64,000 nt of DNA from Parelaphostrongylus tenuis (Eukaryota; Nematoda; Chromadorea; Rhabditida; Metastrongylidae), in NCBI GenBank assembly GCA_019055375.1, contig JAHQIW010000750.1, positions 310,001-374,000 of the forward strand, in the 5' to 3' direction. Positions 36,501 to 46,259 of this stretch are shown piece after piece; positions within the stretch are counted from its first letter, which is position 1; the number at the start of each line of letters is the position of its first letter. The position numbers and the translations under genes are program-made. Below the pieces are notes generated by a model, which did not search any database, had not been told where the DNA came from, and was given only the letters and a program-made list of their open reading frames with translations.

Positions 36501-39500
36501 CTGAGCGAATCGTTTTATCTGTAGTTTCTTGCAAAACAAAGAGGAATTCCTCAACTGAACAACATGTTGCATCCCACATGTCTAACACTTTGGGTCGTCG
36601 ATCGATCGCACCAATCCCCCAACGCGCAAATTAGCCAGTAGGCAAGATAGTCGAAAATGTGAAACTTGATCATATTTTCCCTGCCAGACTACGGTGAAAC
36701 GTTCTTTCACATAGAATAAGCACAGCGTTGGAATCATTGAAACATACGCTATCGAATGATTACTCATAGTCTAACCAGAGAGCTCTGCCTGACGAGGTTT
36801 AGAGCACAAAAATCTTTTCTCCGACATTTCTGAGCTCTTCGAGATCTGTGCTATCGAAAGAGTACTAAAAGTCTGAAGAGAGTTTTGTCCAGGGAAATAT
36901 AAGCGAGATAAAAAACGTGTGGTCATGTGGAACATAATTTTATTTGAATTTAACAGCGTAATAAAAGGGTGTTTAAAAAATTATCCATGTAGGGCTCTAG
37001 CTAAATATTTAAGCTCTTGAATGATTACTAACATATGAAAATTTTTCGTCTAGCGAATAAGGTCGAATATTCATCTGTCGCCGTCTAACAGAAAAGTTCC
37101 CTAGTTTCTTTTTCGATTTAGCTCAAAATTCCATAGATAACAGCGGTTTGTACTGGAAAATAGTATTTAGTATAGTTTTAGCATTTTTATTGACCTAGCT
37201 CATTTGATAAATTCCAGCAACTTCCAATTATTCTTATTCTTAGAAAATAAAAATTGAAAAGAAACTTGAAAAAATCTCTTCACCGAAAAGCGCACGTGTT
37301 TGTCTGTGCTTTTTCGCAAAATTAGACCACTCTTATTTATAATATTTTAGGGTAGCTAGTAGCATAAGGTTGATAAATAAAGAATAAAGTTTAACCATCA
37401 CTCCAGCTTTTTATTTACTGCCTATTAATTTTCATAGCTGAGTACGATGTTCTACGCAACCAAAAGCGATCTCTCATTCTCAACTCGGAACCTCACGTAG
37501 GCTTCAAACCGGAGACTAACCTCATCAAAAGCCCACATACAGCCCACAAGCCCACATCACATAACCGAACGCTCTGTCCTGTCTTACTTTCAGATTAGTT
37601 GAAGCCCTACGATGTTATCGGCAATCACCGGCCAACGCATTTGATCTGGAGAAAACAAATCGCCACTGAGCCTAATTAAGCCGAAACCGTCGTCGAAATA
37701 CAACGTCCCGACTTTCGATCACTTCCTATGCTGACTAAAAGCTCCAAACGCTCTCCAGAACTGAGATAATGCCAGTCAAATAACCTAAGCAGAAAAATCA
37801 ACACCTAAAGTTTTCAGATTTTCTTGTGAGGACGCTGCGATAACGACCGGCAAGGGGCCGATGGGCAGTGCCTGAATGCATTTCAGTCCGACTTTATCTT
37901 GCGTCGGCTTTTGCCTATGCATCTGTGGTCCTACATCACTGGCTTGAAGTGACCTCGCGAGCACGTAATGCATTTGTTTCATAGCCGTAAGTACACACAA
38001 GATCGGTCGTTGGTTAATTTCAAACCTTAGGTCCATTGAGTCCCTCATCCCTTGAAGAATTAGTACGGTTAGAAAGAAAGTTCTGAGGCACTTCAATAAG
38101 CATGCGATAACTCCTATACATATCATGGAAATATTATAGTTTCTATGTGGAGTTTTTCCTACTGAAGGCCTTGATACTATTCGTCTTTATTTTCACTTTC
38201 TTACAAGCCTCCCTCATGTCCAACCATACAATCGAAGTTCGTGTTTTACTGCGCAATGATCGGGGAAAGCGTCTTTCACAGCGAGCTGCAGTCGATGAAA
38301 TCAACAAAGTTGAAGGGGAATGCAAAACAAGCAAAACTGCTGCTAGACGTTGGTATCAACGCTTCAATGCCGGAGATCTTTACCTCGAAGACAAGCAACA
38401 CTTTTGAAAGGTGGCCGAATTGAATTCTTCGATGAAGATGAAGAAACATATCAAGAGTTCTTTGTTTCGAAATCGAAGGAATGCTATTTCGACCAGATCC
38501 GAAACTTAACGGAACGAAGGCAGAAGTCGTAGAAAACAATGACCTTCATTTTGAAGAATAGTTTACTTTTGCTTTCGTTTGAAATTCTTGCATAAAAATT
38601 CAGTTTTTCAAAAGTGACCGGAACTTTTTTTTCTACAACCTACTACAATATTTGACGTGTAGTGGCCTACAGATGTTCTCAGGCGAAGTTTTCTTTCAAC
38701 CGTAATGGATTAATCTGTTATCAAACACGGCCTCTGGAGGGATGAATTTGAGCCCGAGACTAATGTTTGGAGGACATCTTCAGCCACTTCACTAAATCAG
38801 TCTGACACCAAATCATAGTTGATAAAAAATTCAATGTTCTAAATTACTGCGATTTCGTGAAACGCTGAAATGACTTCGCAGTGAATTTTTCCTGTTTTTT
38901 TTTCTTCTTAGAAAGTGTGTGATATAAGCTACCCCGTCATTTCAACAAAGCACAGCATGCCACTTTGTTCTCGATCAAGTGACCCCGTCAAAGCAGTACG
39001 TGTCGACTCGAGCTTGTAAAAACGTAACGTGATTTGACGAAAGTCAGCAAAGAACATGGACGGCAATCGACTTCAAAAATGATACTTTCAAAATCTGTGT
39101 CTCCAGTGCGGATACTTTGGCAAAAAAGCCACTACCACCAGACATGTAAAAGTTGTCGTGAGACCTGGATAACATCCAAAATCTGGTAGGTGATTATAAA
39201 ACGCACGTATCATTCAAAAAACTCAGATGTACCTTATCCGGCCGGCTTTTCATGAAGTAGTACTTCACTTTCTTCTCTTTTTTCAAGAATCAATTTATTA
39301 TGACGATCAATATTTAACAACATGAACTGATGACAAGAAGGCAGACTTCCACATGTTATCTGTGCAGTCTTTAGTAGTTTTTTGTCTTTCATTACAAATA
39401 TTAAAGAACTTAGAGTGAGCTATCGGAGCAGATCGGAAGCGATTAGGCAGAAAGAATAGTGAAGTGCAAAAAAAGAAAAAACAGAAACGAAAAGTAGATT

Positions 39501-40073
39501 GAAATGAACGGTAATGACCTTAACCCGAGACTAACGTTTGGGAGAATGAATAGAACTGTCAAAGCGATGAATCGGTACGTTTATGCGGAAGAAGAGTTAC
39601 AAAACCAAACAGATACCAGCAATTCCTCGAATTACAAAAAAAATTCCCCAAAAAAAGTAAAGAGTAACAAAGAATGGAAAGATACACTTTTGGTGTAGAG
39701 CTTGTTGATCCTCGAGTAGAAGCAATATTTCTGGATAGGCTGTGATCACAACAGTGCATTGTAAACCACCCTTTTCGTTAGCTTAAGCATAAAGTAAGTC
39801 CTATACAGGTGTAAAAGGCAGTATGAGTTCCCCACAGAGTTCATGAAAAGATTTCCCTATTTGCCTAACTCACATTCAAGTACTTGAAGTCAACTGAGTT
39901 GTTGGTAACGTTTACAAAGCGGCTCAAACTGTATTTTCTCGTGCGTTTTTTTAAGAATAAGGCGAAGTGAAAGCGCAACTTACGTCATCTTTGACTGAGT
40001 CTGTCGAGACGGTGAACTGAAGGCTGACGGACAACAAGACGACGGTAACTTCTACGATCACGGAATGTAACAT
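18565..40073 (-). CDS. Secreted flavin-containing amine oxidase (MAO-fold), 13 exons
   Basis: Spliced minus-strand gene. Exons: 40073-39984, 30084-29974, 29613-29550, 27486-27360, 26613-26463, 25513-25375, 24823-24752, 24665-24531, 24475-24390, 21852-21780, 20981-20843, 20651-20540, 18687-18565. They sum to 1422 nt (473 residues plus TGA), every intron is GT-AG and every phase matches. Exon 1 encodes a hydrophobic signal-like N-terminus. Exon 2 gives the FAD Rossmann motif VIVVGAGLTGLSAAREL, exon 3 starts with VGGR, exon 8 has the VIVTIPP strand, exon 9 PFWR, and the last exon VIFASAEYSN followed by GLMNGAVLSGQ. This order is that of monoamine and polyamine oxidases, which oxidise amines with FAD. 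The length is slightly below the roughly 520 of MAO. The usual substrate-site lysine and FAD-linking cysteine seem absent, so catalysis is doubtful. A donor overlapping the stop could extend the protein into the downstream Thr-rich exons. Confidence 0.87.
18943..19360. mobile_element. MITE with long terminal inverted repeats
   Basis: Arms at about 18950-19045 and 19220-19315 match inverted (TGACATCTCGAGTGGTAGAC against GTCTACCTCTCGAGATGACA). The interior has CACCAGCCGTGAACCATCGA, shared with the element at 41338-41740. It sits in the last intron of the amine oxidase gene and has no coding capacity. Confidence 0.65.
19500..20040. repeat. GAAGACGAAG-type dispersed repeat, two units
   Basis: Units at 19540-19680 and 19810-20040 share GAAGAAGACGAAG-like and 'GACGTCGAAATGTTGGCC'-like ends. 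Related blocks occur at 22940-23130, 23395-23635 and 52490-52700. They are intronic and non-coding as far as can be seen. Confidence 0.35.
21185..21720 (+). mobile_element. Mariner transposase relic (catalytic and C-terminal part)
   Basis: The plus strand reads in broken frames as WDMTGPIRLELAVSWKYD, then DLSLSDYHLF at the third catalytic position, then SKDDEFYEH and LKNGWNVF. The Asp of SDYHLF is kept, but stops and frameshifts interrupt the gene. It lies antisense in the amine oxidase intron between the exons at 21852-21780 and 20981-20843. Confidence 0.65.
22391..22703. repeat. Second foldback element with a tRNA-like sequence
   Basis: Arms 22391-22510 and 22566-22703 are inverted (CTACGCTACAGC against GCTGTAGCG; CCAGTAGTGTAGAGT against ACTCTACATTACTGG). 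The right arm holds a 74-nt tRNA-like sequence at 22600-22673 with a perfect 7-bp acceptor pairing (GCGTCAG/CTGACGC), a D-stem GTTC/GAGC and a perfect T-stem GCGGG/CCCGC. The anticodon stem does not form. In the left arm the T-arm portion is deleted. Confidence 0.7.
22940..23640. repeat. Dispersed-repeat debris
   Basis: 22950-23110 matches 52500-52690 (shared GACTCG.ACCA/CAATCGGCTC and AAAAGACGAA-type blocks). 23395-23635 resembles 19810-20040. No coding or RNA feature was recognised. Confidence 0.4.
23905..24025 (+). repeat. Possible second SINE family, fragment
   Basis: GGTTTGAGTCCACTCAAAAT followed by GCATCAAGTTCCAAGTCTTG resembles the segment after the box B-like GGTTCGAATCC at 46329 and the copy near 46630. 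It is short and diverged. Confidence 0.3.
24929..25199 (-). mobile_element. tRNA-derived SINE with target-site duplication
   Basis: A 13-bp direct repeat, TCTTTTGAATATA, flanks the body at 24916-24928 and 25200-25212. Read on the minus strand it starts with a tRNA-like promoter (GGCGCAGTG...; GGTTCGATCTCGCG) and ends in a TTTATCC tail. It is inserted in the amine oxidase intron between exons 6 and 7. Confidence 0.82.
25800..26010. repeat. CACGTGTTTCGG-family repeat, diverged arm
   Basis: Contains ACAGACCACATGCATGGCTC and AATAATAATTAGTAGGCATA, blocks shared with the palindromic copy at 51339-51680. Confidence 0.5.
29974..30084 (-). CDS. Amine oxidase exon 2: FAD-binding Rossmann motif
   Basis: Thirty-seven codons between a TTTTTCTAG acceptor and a GTAAGT donor. 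They encode the dinucleotide-binding fingerprint GxGxxG as GAGLTG, followed by SAAREL and an acidic residue at the end of beta-2 (LIEAKGQ). The next exon (29613-29550) supplies VGGRVRAKL, the second FAD-contact motif of the family. This is the clearest family signature in the window. Confidence 0.9.
32260..32690 (-). mobile_element. Internally deleted mariner (N- and C-terminus joined)
   Basis: Starts at the TAGGTTGGAAAAAAATCTCC terminal repeat at 32260. On the minus strand the upstream part encodes the HTH (LLRDYWKKSLSQQDAVDEIN; KLEGKGTSSK) and the downstream part the transposase C-terminus (FDQIRNFANRWQKVAENDG). The whole catalytic core is missing, leaving about 430 bp. The far terminal repeat has decayed. 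Confidence 0.72.
33430..33675. mobile_element. Foldback of mariner 5' end
   Basis: The left arm (about 33430-33540) reads, on the plus strand, a mariner leader and transposase start (ELSREQKRLLMLHDYR). The right arm (about 33570-33675) is an inverted copy. Matching landmarks are AAACGATTGTTGATGCTACACG against its complement CGTGTAGTATCAACAATCGTTT, and AACACTTGCAAATTTGTTTT against AAAACAAATATATAAGTGTT. Confidence 0.75.
33735..34090. repeat. CACGTGTTTCGG-family repeat copy
   Basis: Contains CAACATGTCATGTGGTCTGT, CCTCGTCAGTCGGGCAGAGC, CCTCTCGGGGTGCTCC, GGCGACGACGAACGATT and, at the end, TGAAATTGAGCCGTGGTCTT. These blocks are shared in order with 48715-49045. Confidence 0.6.
35388..36123 (-). 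mobile_element. Mariner element, 736 bp, both terminal repeats, broken transposase
   Basis: The left end TAGGTTGGGAAAGAAAG and right end CTTTCCGACCTA are inverted mariner termini. The minus strand gives the HTH start (RKRLLMLYEYKFDSNAADAA), an internal deletion, then the catalytic block (RKHALLPQDNAKPYTAKKTK; ILPHLPYSPD) and the C-terminus (FDQIRNLADQWQKVV). A frameshift falls just after YSPD. In the continuing frame the third catalytic Asp codon is GGT (Gly). It is non-autonomous. Confidence 0.82.
36700..37060. repeat. AGAGCTCTG-type dispersed repeat
   Basis: Carries CACAGCGTTGGAATCATTGA, CGCTATCGAATGATTACTCA, GAGCTCTGCC and AAAGGGTGTTTAAAAA. These are the same blocks as the arms of the 13884-14485 palindrome. 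Confidence 0.65.
38139..38643 (+). mobile_element. Internally deleted mariner (N- and C-terminus joined)
   Basis: ATG at 38216 opens a mariner HTH (VLLRNDRGKRLSQRAAVDEI; GECKTSKTAARRWYQRF). After LEDKQHF the sequence jumps, with a one-base frameshift, to the C-terminus (GGRIEFFDEDEETYQEFF; CYFDQIRNLTERRQKS). The catalytic core is absent. The right end TTTTTTCTACAACCTA fits a mariner terminus. The deletion layout resembles that of the 32.3 kb copy. Confidence 0.75.
39984..40073 (-). CDS. Amine oxidase exon 1: start codon and signal peptide
   Basis: Thirty codons from ATG at 40073-40071 to a GTAAGT donor at 39983. The peptide has a hydrophobic core (VTVVLLSVSLQFTV) and then an acidic DSVKDD stretch that joins in phase 0 to the IVDVIVVGAG of exon 2. 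TTTACAG ends one base before the ATG, so this start is either directly trans-spliced or follows a 5' UTR intron. The signal-like start suggests secretion or ER entry. That is unlike vertebrate MAO, which is anchored in the mitochondrial outer membrane by a C-terminal helix. Confidence 0.75.
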
Positions 40074-40080
40074 GCTGTAA
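40074..40080 (-). promoter_or_regulatory. Splice acceptor immediately before the amine oxidase start codon
   Basis: On the minus strand TTTACAG is followed by C and then ATG. In nematodes this arrangement commonly marks SL trans-splicing. A 5' UTR intron is the alternative. Confidence 0.45.
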
Positions 40081-41006
40081 ATGAACCGATTAAAGATCTT
40101 GAAATATCGAAAAACTACGAGCTACGAAGTTTGATGATGAAAACTCGATCAGTGTTTTTTTCTCAAATGATAAGGATGTGAGGTGAAGTGTGATTGAACT
40201 ACTGTAGGTGAGAAGAATGTCATGAAAATACTGACACGAAGGTATTAGTTTATTTCAATTTTATACTTGCCAGTGCATTATGTTTTCCATTCAAACTTCC
40301 AGTTTTGGTTTACGTAATGATTCATGTCATTAGTGAAATCGATAGAGTCAGGATTCATTCAAGAAAAAACCACTAGATAGTGAACAATTCGATAAATGCA
40401 AAACGCTTTTCGATGATGACAGGGGAGAATTTTCAACAGGATTACAAAAAACACCTCTGCCGAAATGAGACAACAACAGACAATGTTGAGTGAAATAGTA
40501 GATTCTCCGAAAAGAAACATACAACGAGTGTCAGACTAATTCTACAACATCAAGGAGCAAAAATCGCTCTGCTTAGATGGTACCATCAATAGCGGCTTCC
40601 ACTGACAGAAAACATTCAAAAATTGCTAATTATGAGATGATTGATTTACCATCTTTCTCACCTATGACAGTTTTCAATTCCGTTAACGATCGTGTGTGTT
40701 ACTTCAAAGAGCAGCACTAAAGCGCCAATGTTATTTTCCACCTACTAGCTTATTTCACTTTCACTTCTAATTCAATCTTCATTTTTTCTAAATTTATTTT
40801 CTAGAGGCACTATAAATGGGAAATATAATCAAAGAATGCTGAAATGCGAGTGGAATTTGGTACTTAATGAATGCGCAATGGACTCGACGGATAACTCTAC
40901 CTTTCCGGGAAGCGTGCGTTCGCGAGCACTATCTAAGCACTTGTTGTCTTTCTCTTAGCTGTATTTTAACCGTATCGTTTGTTTGCCTGAATTATTCCTT
41001 CCGTGA
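40081..41006. other. Upstream region of the amine oxidase gene
   Basis: No exon, RNA gene or recognisable core-promoter motif was identified in this AT-rich stretch. It would contain the promoter if exon 1 at 40073 is the first exon. Confidence 0.4.
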
Positions 41007-41021
41007 TCCGCTGGAATAAAA

Positions 41022-41315
41022 GGATAAAGGATAAAGCTCTCGGCGTTGATCAATCCCTGAGGGATGAGCCATGCATTAGACTTCAATTTTTAAATTCGAG
41101 GTGATTGAATGCACATCTGGCCTATGCAATGACTCGCGGTGGCCTTCCGCTGAACCGAGTCAGTGCTGCTTATCCTCCCAGACAAGTCTGAGACCAGTCT
41201 GGTACCAATTCACCGACCCTGGAGGGATGGATGGCTTGGTGAGCCATGAGCGCGAGATCGACCCACTGACCTCGTGTGCTTCGCAGGGCACCTCTGACCA
41301 CTGCGCCACATACGC
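41022..41315 (-). mobile_element. tRNA-derived SINE with perfect 15-bp target-site duplication
   Basis: TCCGCTGGAATAAAA occurs at 41007-41021 and again at 41316-41330. On the minus strand the body begins with a tRNA-like promoter (TGGCGCAGTGGTCAGAGG; GGGTCGATCTCGCG) and ends in a GCTTTATCCTTTATCC tail. It is the best preserved of three copies. Confidence 0.88.
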
Positions 41316-41337
41316 TCCGCTGGAATAAAAATGTTTA

Positions 41338-41740
41338 TATAGTCTGTGAGAAGGTTTAGAGCATTTTCGAGGTTAGCATGCCATAGCCATACGTACGTTA
41401 CGGCGGTGTCACCCGCTTCATGAGTGACTCGCGCCCTATGCTGAACCCTATTTTATAGCAGGGATAGGCTGATGTTCTTTATGTTGATAGCACGTGATAT
41501 TATGTTACCAGCCGTAATCCATCGACTATAAAAATAATGGTAGCGTCTCCCATCCCTACTATAAAGTAAGGTTCAGTGTAGGAAACGGGCCACTGGTGAA
41601 GCTGGCCACCGATGAATCGAGCAACACCGCCGAGACGTACGTATAGCTCTAAATTACCAATCTCGAACGGCTCTAAACATTCTCACGTACTAGACTGAAT
41701 GTTCAAAGCGAGGTTTGAAAACAGTCGATGAGATAGGTTT
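41338..41740. mobile_element. MITE with terminal inverted repeats, same family as 18.9 kb
   Basis: Inverted arms: GTTTAGAGCATTTTCGAGG against TCTCGAACGGCTCTAAAC; TACGTACGTTACGGCGGTGT against ACACCGCCGAGACGTACGTA. The interior has ACCAGCCGTAATCCATCGAC, shared with 18943-19360. It begins a few bases after the SINE's right duplication. Confidence 0.7.
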
Positions 41741-44700
41741 TCAAAGTATTCACATTTCTACCGTTCTTGGCGAGCGTGTGCTTACTCGTAGCTCTTCAGT
41801 CTGTATGGTGGGACCTCATTCTGAAAAATTGGTTCCATGCAGATAATCAAATTATTTCGTTTTGATCAAGAATTTTGCAAAGAAAAAAAACCTCCGCTTT
41901 ACGTTGCATGAGAACTACCCTAACAGCGAGAACGCTCCAAACATCTAGGGGCTCTGAGGTGTTAGCTACAGCTACAAACAGTCCACGAAAGTTCATTGGC
42001 TTCTATACATTTGGTCGATCATTTTCATTATCAAACTATGTCGTGGAAGAGATGGCTCAAATACAAGATTATGGAAACGACGAAGTGAACATCAGGCGGC
42101 ATTCTTCAAGGTGACCCTGGCCGGCACTTCCTATATTCCAAAACCACTATAATTACTATAAAATAAGTTTCCGAAACTTCTACATTCCTTTCATGACGAA
42201 ATCTCTTAACTTAGTCCCAATTTTGTCCGGAATAAGGTCACTTTCTGCAGTACAAATGGGAACGCTGTAGTCCGGTTATCTAAGGACTTTGCTGAGTTTC
42301 AAGTCGACAACATTTCCTGATGTTCAAACAAAGACGAAAATTCTTACTCAGCAATCGAAAACACTCATGAAGAATTCAAGATCTTAGACGAATACAATAA
42401 ATGCTGAAATTTGAACAACAGATGTCGGAAACCTTCGATAATTCATTTGAATGTGCAGGGCACCTAAGAGAGAGCGTAAAAAACTGGGGAAAAAGCCTGT
42501 CATTTTCAAAGCGGCCTTATGCACTTTTTTCTGTGAATGATTGAAAATCGTAGCCTCAGAATAGTGGCGTTGTTATTTAGGAGGCTCTGTAGACCATCTG
42601 CTTCTTATTAATAGATTAACCATCTGCTAACTTCCACAATTATGGCCAGAGAACTAACATAAGTGGGAAAAAGGGCAGCAAAATTCATCAAACTAGGTGA
42701 AAGAGGCTCCAAAAAAAGTTTTGTCATAAGGAAAACTTTGGAGACATAAGCAATATATTCCAAACTTCGCCCGTCGAGCTATCTGATACATTTCAAAGCT
42801 GTGTAAATGAAGAAATAAAAAAGGACAAAGTTTTTTCATGTTCATGCAATGTTCTTACCGTGTCTTTTGTGACTGCATTGTCGAGGTTGTGTATTACTAA
42901 TCAAGTCACATCCTTTGAAAGATACAAAAGAAAACCTATGAGGCGTGAAGCTCGACGCATTATAAGTCATATCCCTCGGGTCGGGAGATCTTGAAAATAA
43001 AGTCCTTGCTTATATCCGTGCTTCAGGCTAATCCACCTCTCATTTGTTTAAAAATGGTGAAATGTTACGAAACCTAGTGATGACCTGGTCAGAGCCATAT
43101 TTTAGCTGCATCGTTTGATTTTCGTGGAAGTAGTGATAATTATCTAAGGTAATACAAGAGTCGTAGTTCGAGTTAGCGGGCGCAGAGCAGTGAATTGATG
43201 TGTTTTGCAATGTTAACACACTTGCTAGATCAGCACCGTTACCAGGACTAACCAAGCTTCTCATGCCTTCAAAATTGGGAAATTAGTACCAGACATGTCC
43301 GGAAGAAATTTAAAAAAGCCAACATTATGAATCGTTGGATCACTACAGGTCTATTCAGAGGTCGAACATGCAATTTAGTCACCTTTAAGACGCTTAACGA
43401 AGGTGAATCACCAGTCTCTGAGTTTTGTAATCTTTGAACATTACAGCTACTTTGAAAAAAAAAGCTAAAGTAGAAACCAAAATTAGTGAAAGTGTGTCAA
43501 AAGTTATGAAAATATGGCGAATAACTGAGAGAAAAAAACACCGCGAAGCCAGTCGTAAAGCGTCATCGCTGAGACATTTTTCGACATAGTGAAATATGCG
43601 GAATCGGTTCCGCTAATCACCTAAAGAAAAAGTCCACGATTCGCTTTATGACTGCTATTAAATACTTCTTATTGTATGGCGTGTGACACTTCCTTAGGAA
43701 ACACGTCAGCAACAGAACTGAAAAATCTTCGTTAAGTCCCAAAACCTTTCACATCTGCAAGTGAAGGTTTGAAGGCCTCCAAAATTGAGCTGCGGATGCA
43801 TAAATTTATTCTAATTGCTGAATGAACGTCCGAAGTGAAGGAATGAATAGAATTAGTCGTATGTTAACATCAGCAATGTTGCGCATCAACTCAGGAGAAC
43901 TACTACTTACGAGAAGTGATCGCTCTCTGCTTTTGCTTTGCCTGGAAAATATGCCAAATAGATTCTGAGATAACAAAAAATCCATGTTCTTTGAGAATGA
44001 AAATCTTAAGGCAGATTTTAGCTCTTTCCTTTCGGGAAATCTTTGGGTAAATGTATTCGCCAATGTAACTTTATAATAATTGAAATTTGAAGCACTGAAG
44101 CACTAGTATTAAACGTTCACCTATCTTAACAAGCGTAAAATCAAAAGTAATGACATTCGAAAACTAGTTATGAGGTATCCATCGCTCATCTCAGCAATTC
44201 TAAATAGATTTTCAGTGAGTTGAGCTTTGAGATGTTGAATGACCGGCTTAGTTATGAAACATGAATTATAGAAGCTAGTCAATAGTTGGATGGAAATTAG
44301 AAAGTGTACAGAAGAGGTGTAAGGTCAGCACTGCCTATGACAAGTAATGACCACGCCTATCTGCCTAGAGAGTAGTGCTGGAATCCTGGGTGGCTGGAAC
44401 CGAAACCAATACCGCCCCGAAATGACTGTCAAAGTTAGTCAAGTAACACCCCTAAAAAATTAGAATCGATTGAGCGGAAAATTAAGAAAGAACTATACCT
44501 TTTAATGAGAGAAAAAGTCATAACGGGATCATGGAAAAGGAAGAATATGTAAGTGAAAGTATCATCTGCGACTGCGAACATTTCAGTGACAATGAGTTTC
44601 TAGACATTGTTAAGAACTTTGAAACTTCAATAAAAAAACCCCTAAACAATTAATTTAGGCGGTTCTCGCCAACGTACTAGCACTTGGAACATGACGATAT

Positions 44701-44869
44701 TAGCCTTCCTGTTAGCCGTATCGTTCGATAAAATAAGCTAACTTATCCAGGAAGGAAGAGGTACGAATGGATCAAGATGGGGATGTGCAAGTGTCCTTTA
44801 TTGCTATAGTCCAAAGACTATTTACTTTGAGCAAGCAAGATCACGGTGTTTACTTCTATACCTTTCGAT
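41741..44869. other. No gene recognised
   Basis: Only short frames (for example 41875-42114 plus, 43806-44063 minus) without family motifs or consistent splice neighbours. No RNA gene was seen. Confidence 0.45.
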
Positions 44870-46259
44870 TCGAATATTTCTTGAGACAAGGCTCAAATTT
44901 CAAAATGCGTGATAGTTATTTCTAAGCCATGCATGTGGTTTACTTCTAGTTTTGACCCTCTCTCATTTCAAACCATATTCGCAAGTGGCTCGACATCCAA
45001 TACCAAGTTATGGAGCCAGAGGCGTCTGCCACTGTCTATGCCGCTCATTCGAAGTGCGGTGATCCACGTGCAGGCGAAATCATGCACGTCGTCCCGAATG
45101 GGTTATAATAATTTCATCAGACTTCATTCGTGCGTTTCAAACATTTTCCCAAAGAACTAAAACGGTACTGTTTGATGAAAAATTGGGATGTAGTTGTGTC
45201 TGGTGTAACCAGAGTGCACTAATTTATGACATATAGGAATTTGATTGCTCACATCAATTTTGCCAAATTATTGAAGAAGTTTGAGGTAGACGGGAGACGA
45301 TTACTCGAGTCAGGTAGCTCAGCAAAGTTAAATGGTGAAAAGAAGAGCATTATACAAAGAACACGGAAAGTGGAATAATCCCACGTGTTTTCAGAAAAGC
45401 GAATTCCAGGTGAAGAGTTCTACTGCGCCACAAAGAAAAATCGAATCTGCACTGGTATTCGTTCTTGAAACACTAGATATAATTAATGAGTTGGAGATGA
45501 CAAGTGACAGATATTCACTCGCTCTTGCTTGCCATACTGGCCGCGACATTTTTTTTTTGAATCATTTTTGAAGTGTTGTAACGTTGAGGAACAAATTTTG
45601 GTCATCAAGTCAGGGGCTATTGCACAGCATGAGATATTAACAAAATAAAAAAAATCAGTTCTAATGATGTGAAGCTGATACCAAGAAATACCTTGACAAT
45701 GGGAAGTAGTGACTCAACATAAATACAGAAACTGGTATATGAGACAGTTTTTCTATCGCCTTATAGTCGATATCGTTGTTAGTTTTCTTTGTTACTCAAG
45801 TTGGGCAGGCAGCTTCAGTCACTGACTAGAAATTCTCATTTTCACGTAATAGCTCATCTTTTCGCCTATTTACCGACTTCTTAGAGACAGGTTTTTTATG
45901 AGTGTCGCGACGTCGTTTTCTCACTGACGTGCCATTCAACTCAATGACTTTAATGGTGATCATTTTCACGCGGAGAATCTGAGTGAATTTTTGGTCGAGA
46001 GAAATCTAGAGCGACTGCGGAATGGAATTCGCTTTGACCTCCAACTGTCAATCAAAAGCTTGCGTAGACTCATTGAAAAATTTTTATATCTGTAAAGCGT
46101 TTCGAAATAAAGCCCTTCATAAATTTTTCGCGCAGCTTCCATTCTACTAAGGAATGGGCTCTGACAACTTTGAACATTGAGAAATTGAGCTTCTAAATTT
46201 ATTTAAGGAAAAACTAGAAAAATTAAAACATCGTTTTATCTAACAAACTAAAGGAAAGG
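44870..46259. other. Repeat fragment, otherwise no gene recognised
   Basis: 44875-44960 resembles the outer arm of the 51.3 kb palindrome (CAAGGCTCAAATTTCA; AAGCCATGCATGTGGT). The rest shows no supported feature. Confidence 0.4.

Larger units (their letters stand above)
30085..39983 (-). other. Amine oxidase intron 1, 9.9 kb, repeat-filled
   Basis: The stretch between the GTAAGT donor at 39983 and the TTTCTAG acceptor at 30085 contains the mariner elements at 32.3, 33.5, 35.4-36.1 and 38.1-38.6 kb, the CACGTG-type repeat at 33.7 kb and the AGAGCTCTG-type repeat at 36.7 kb. The remaining pieces (30100-32250, 34100-35380, 36130-36690, 37070-38130, 38650-39980) hold no gene I could recognise. 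The longest frame, 34485-34844 plus, is Lys-rich and has no family signal. Confidence 0.65.
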
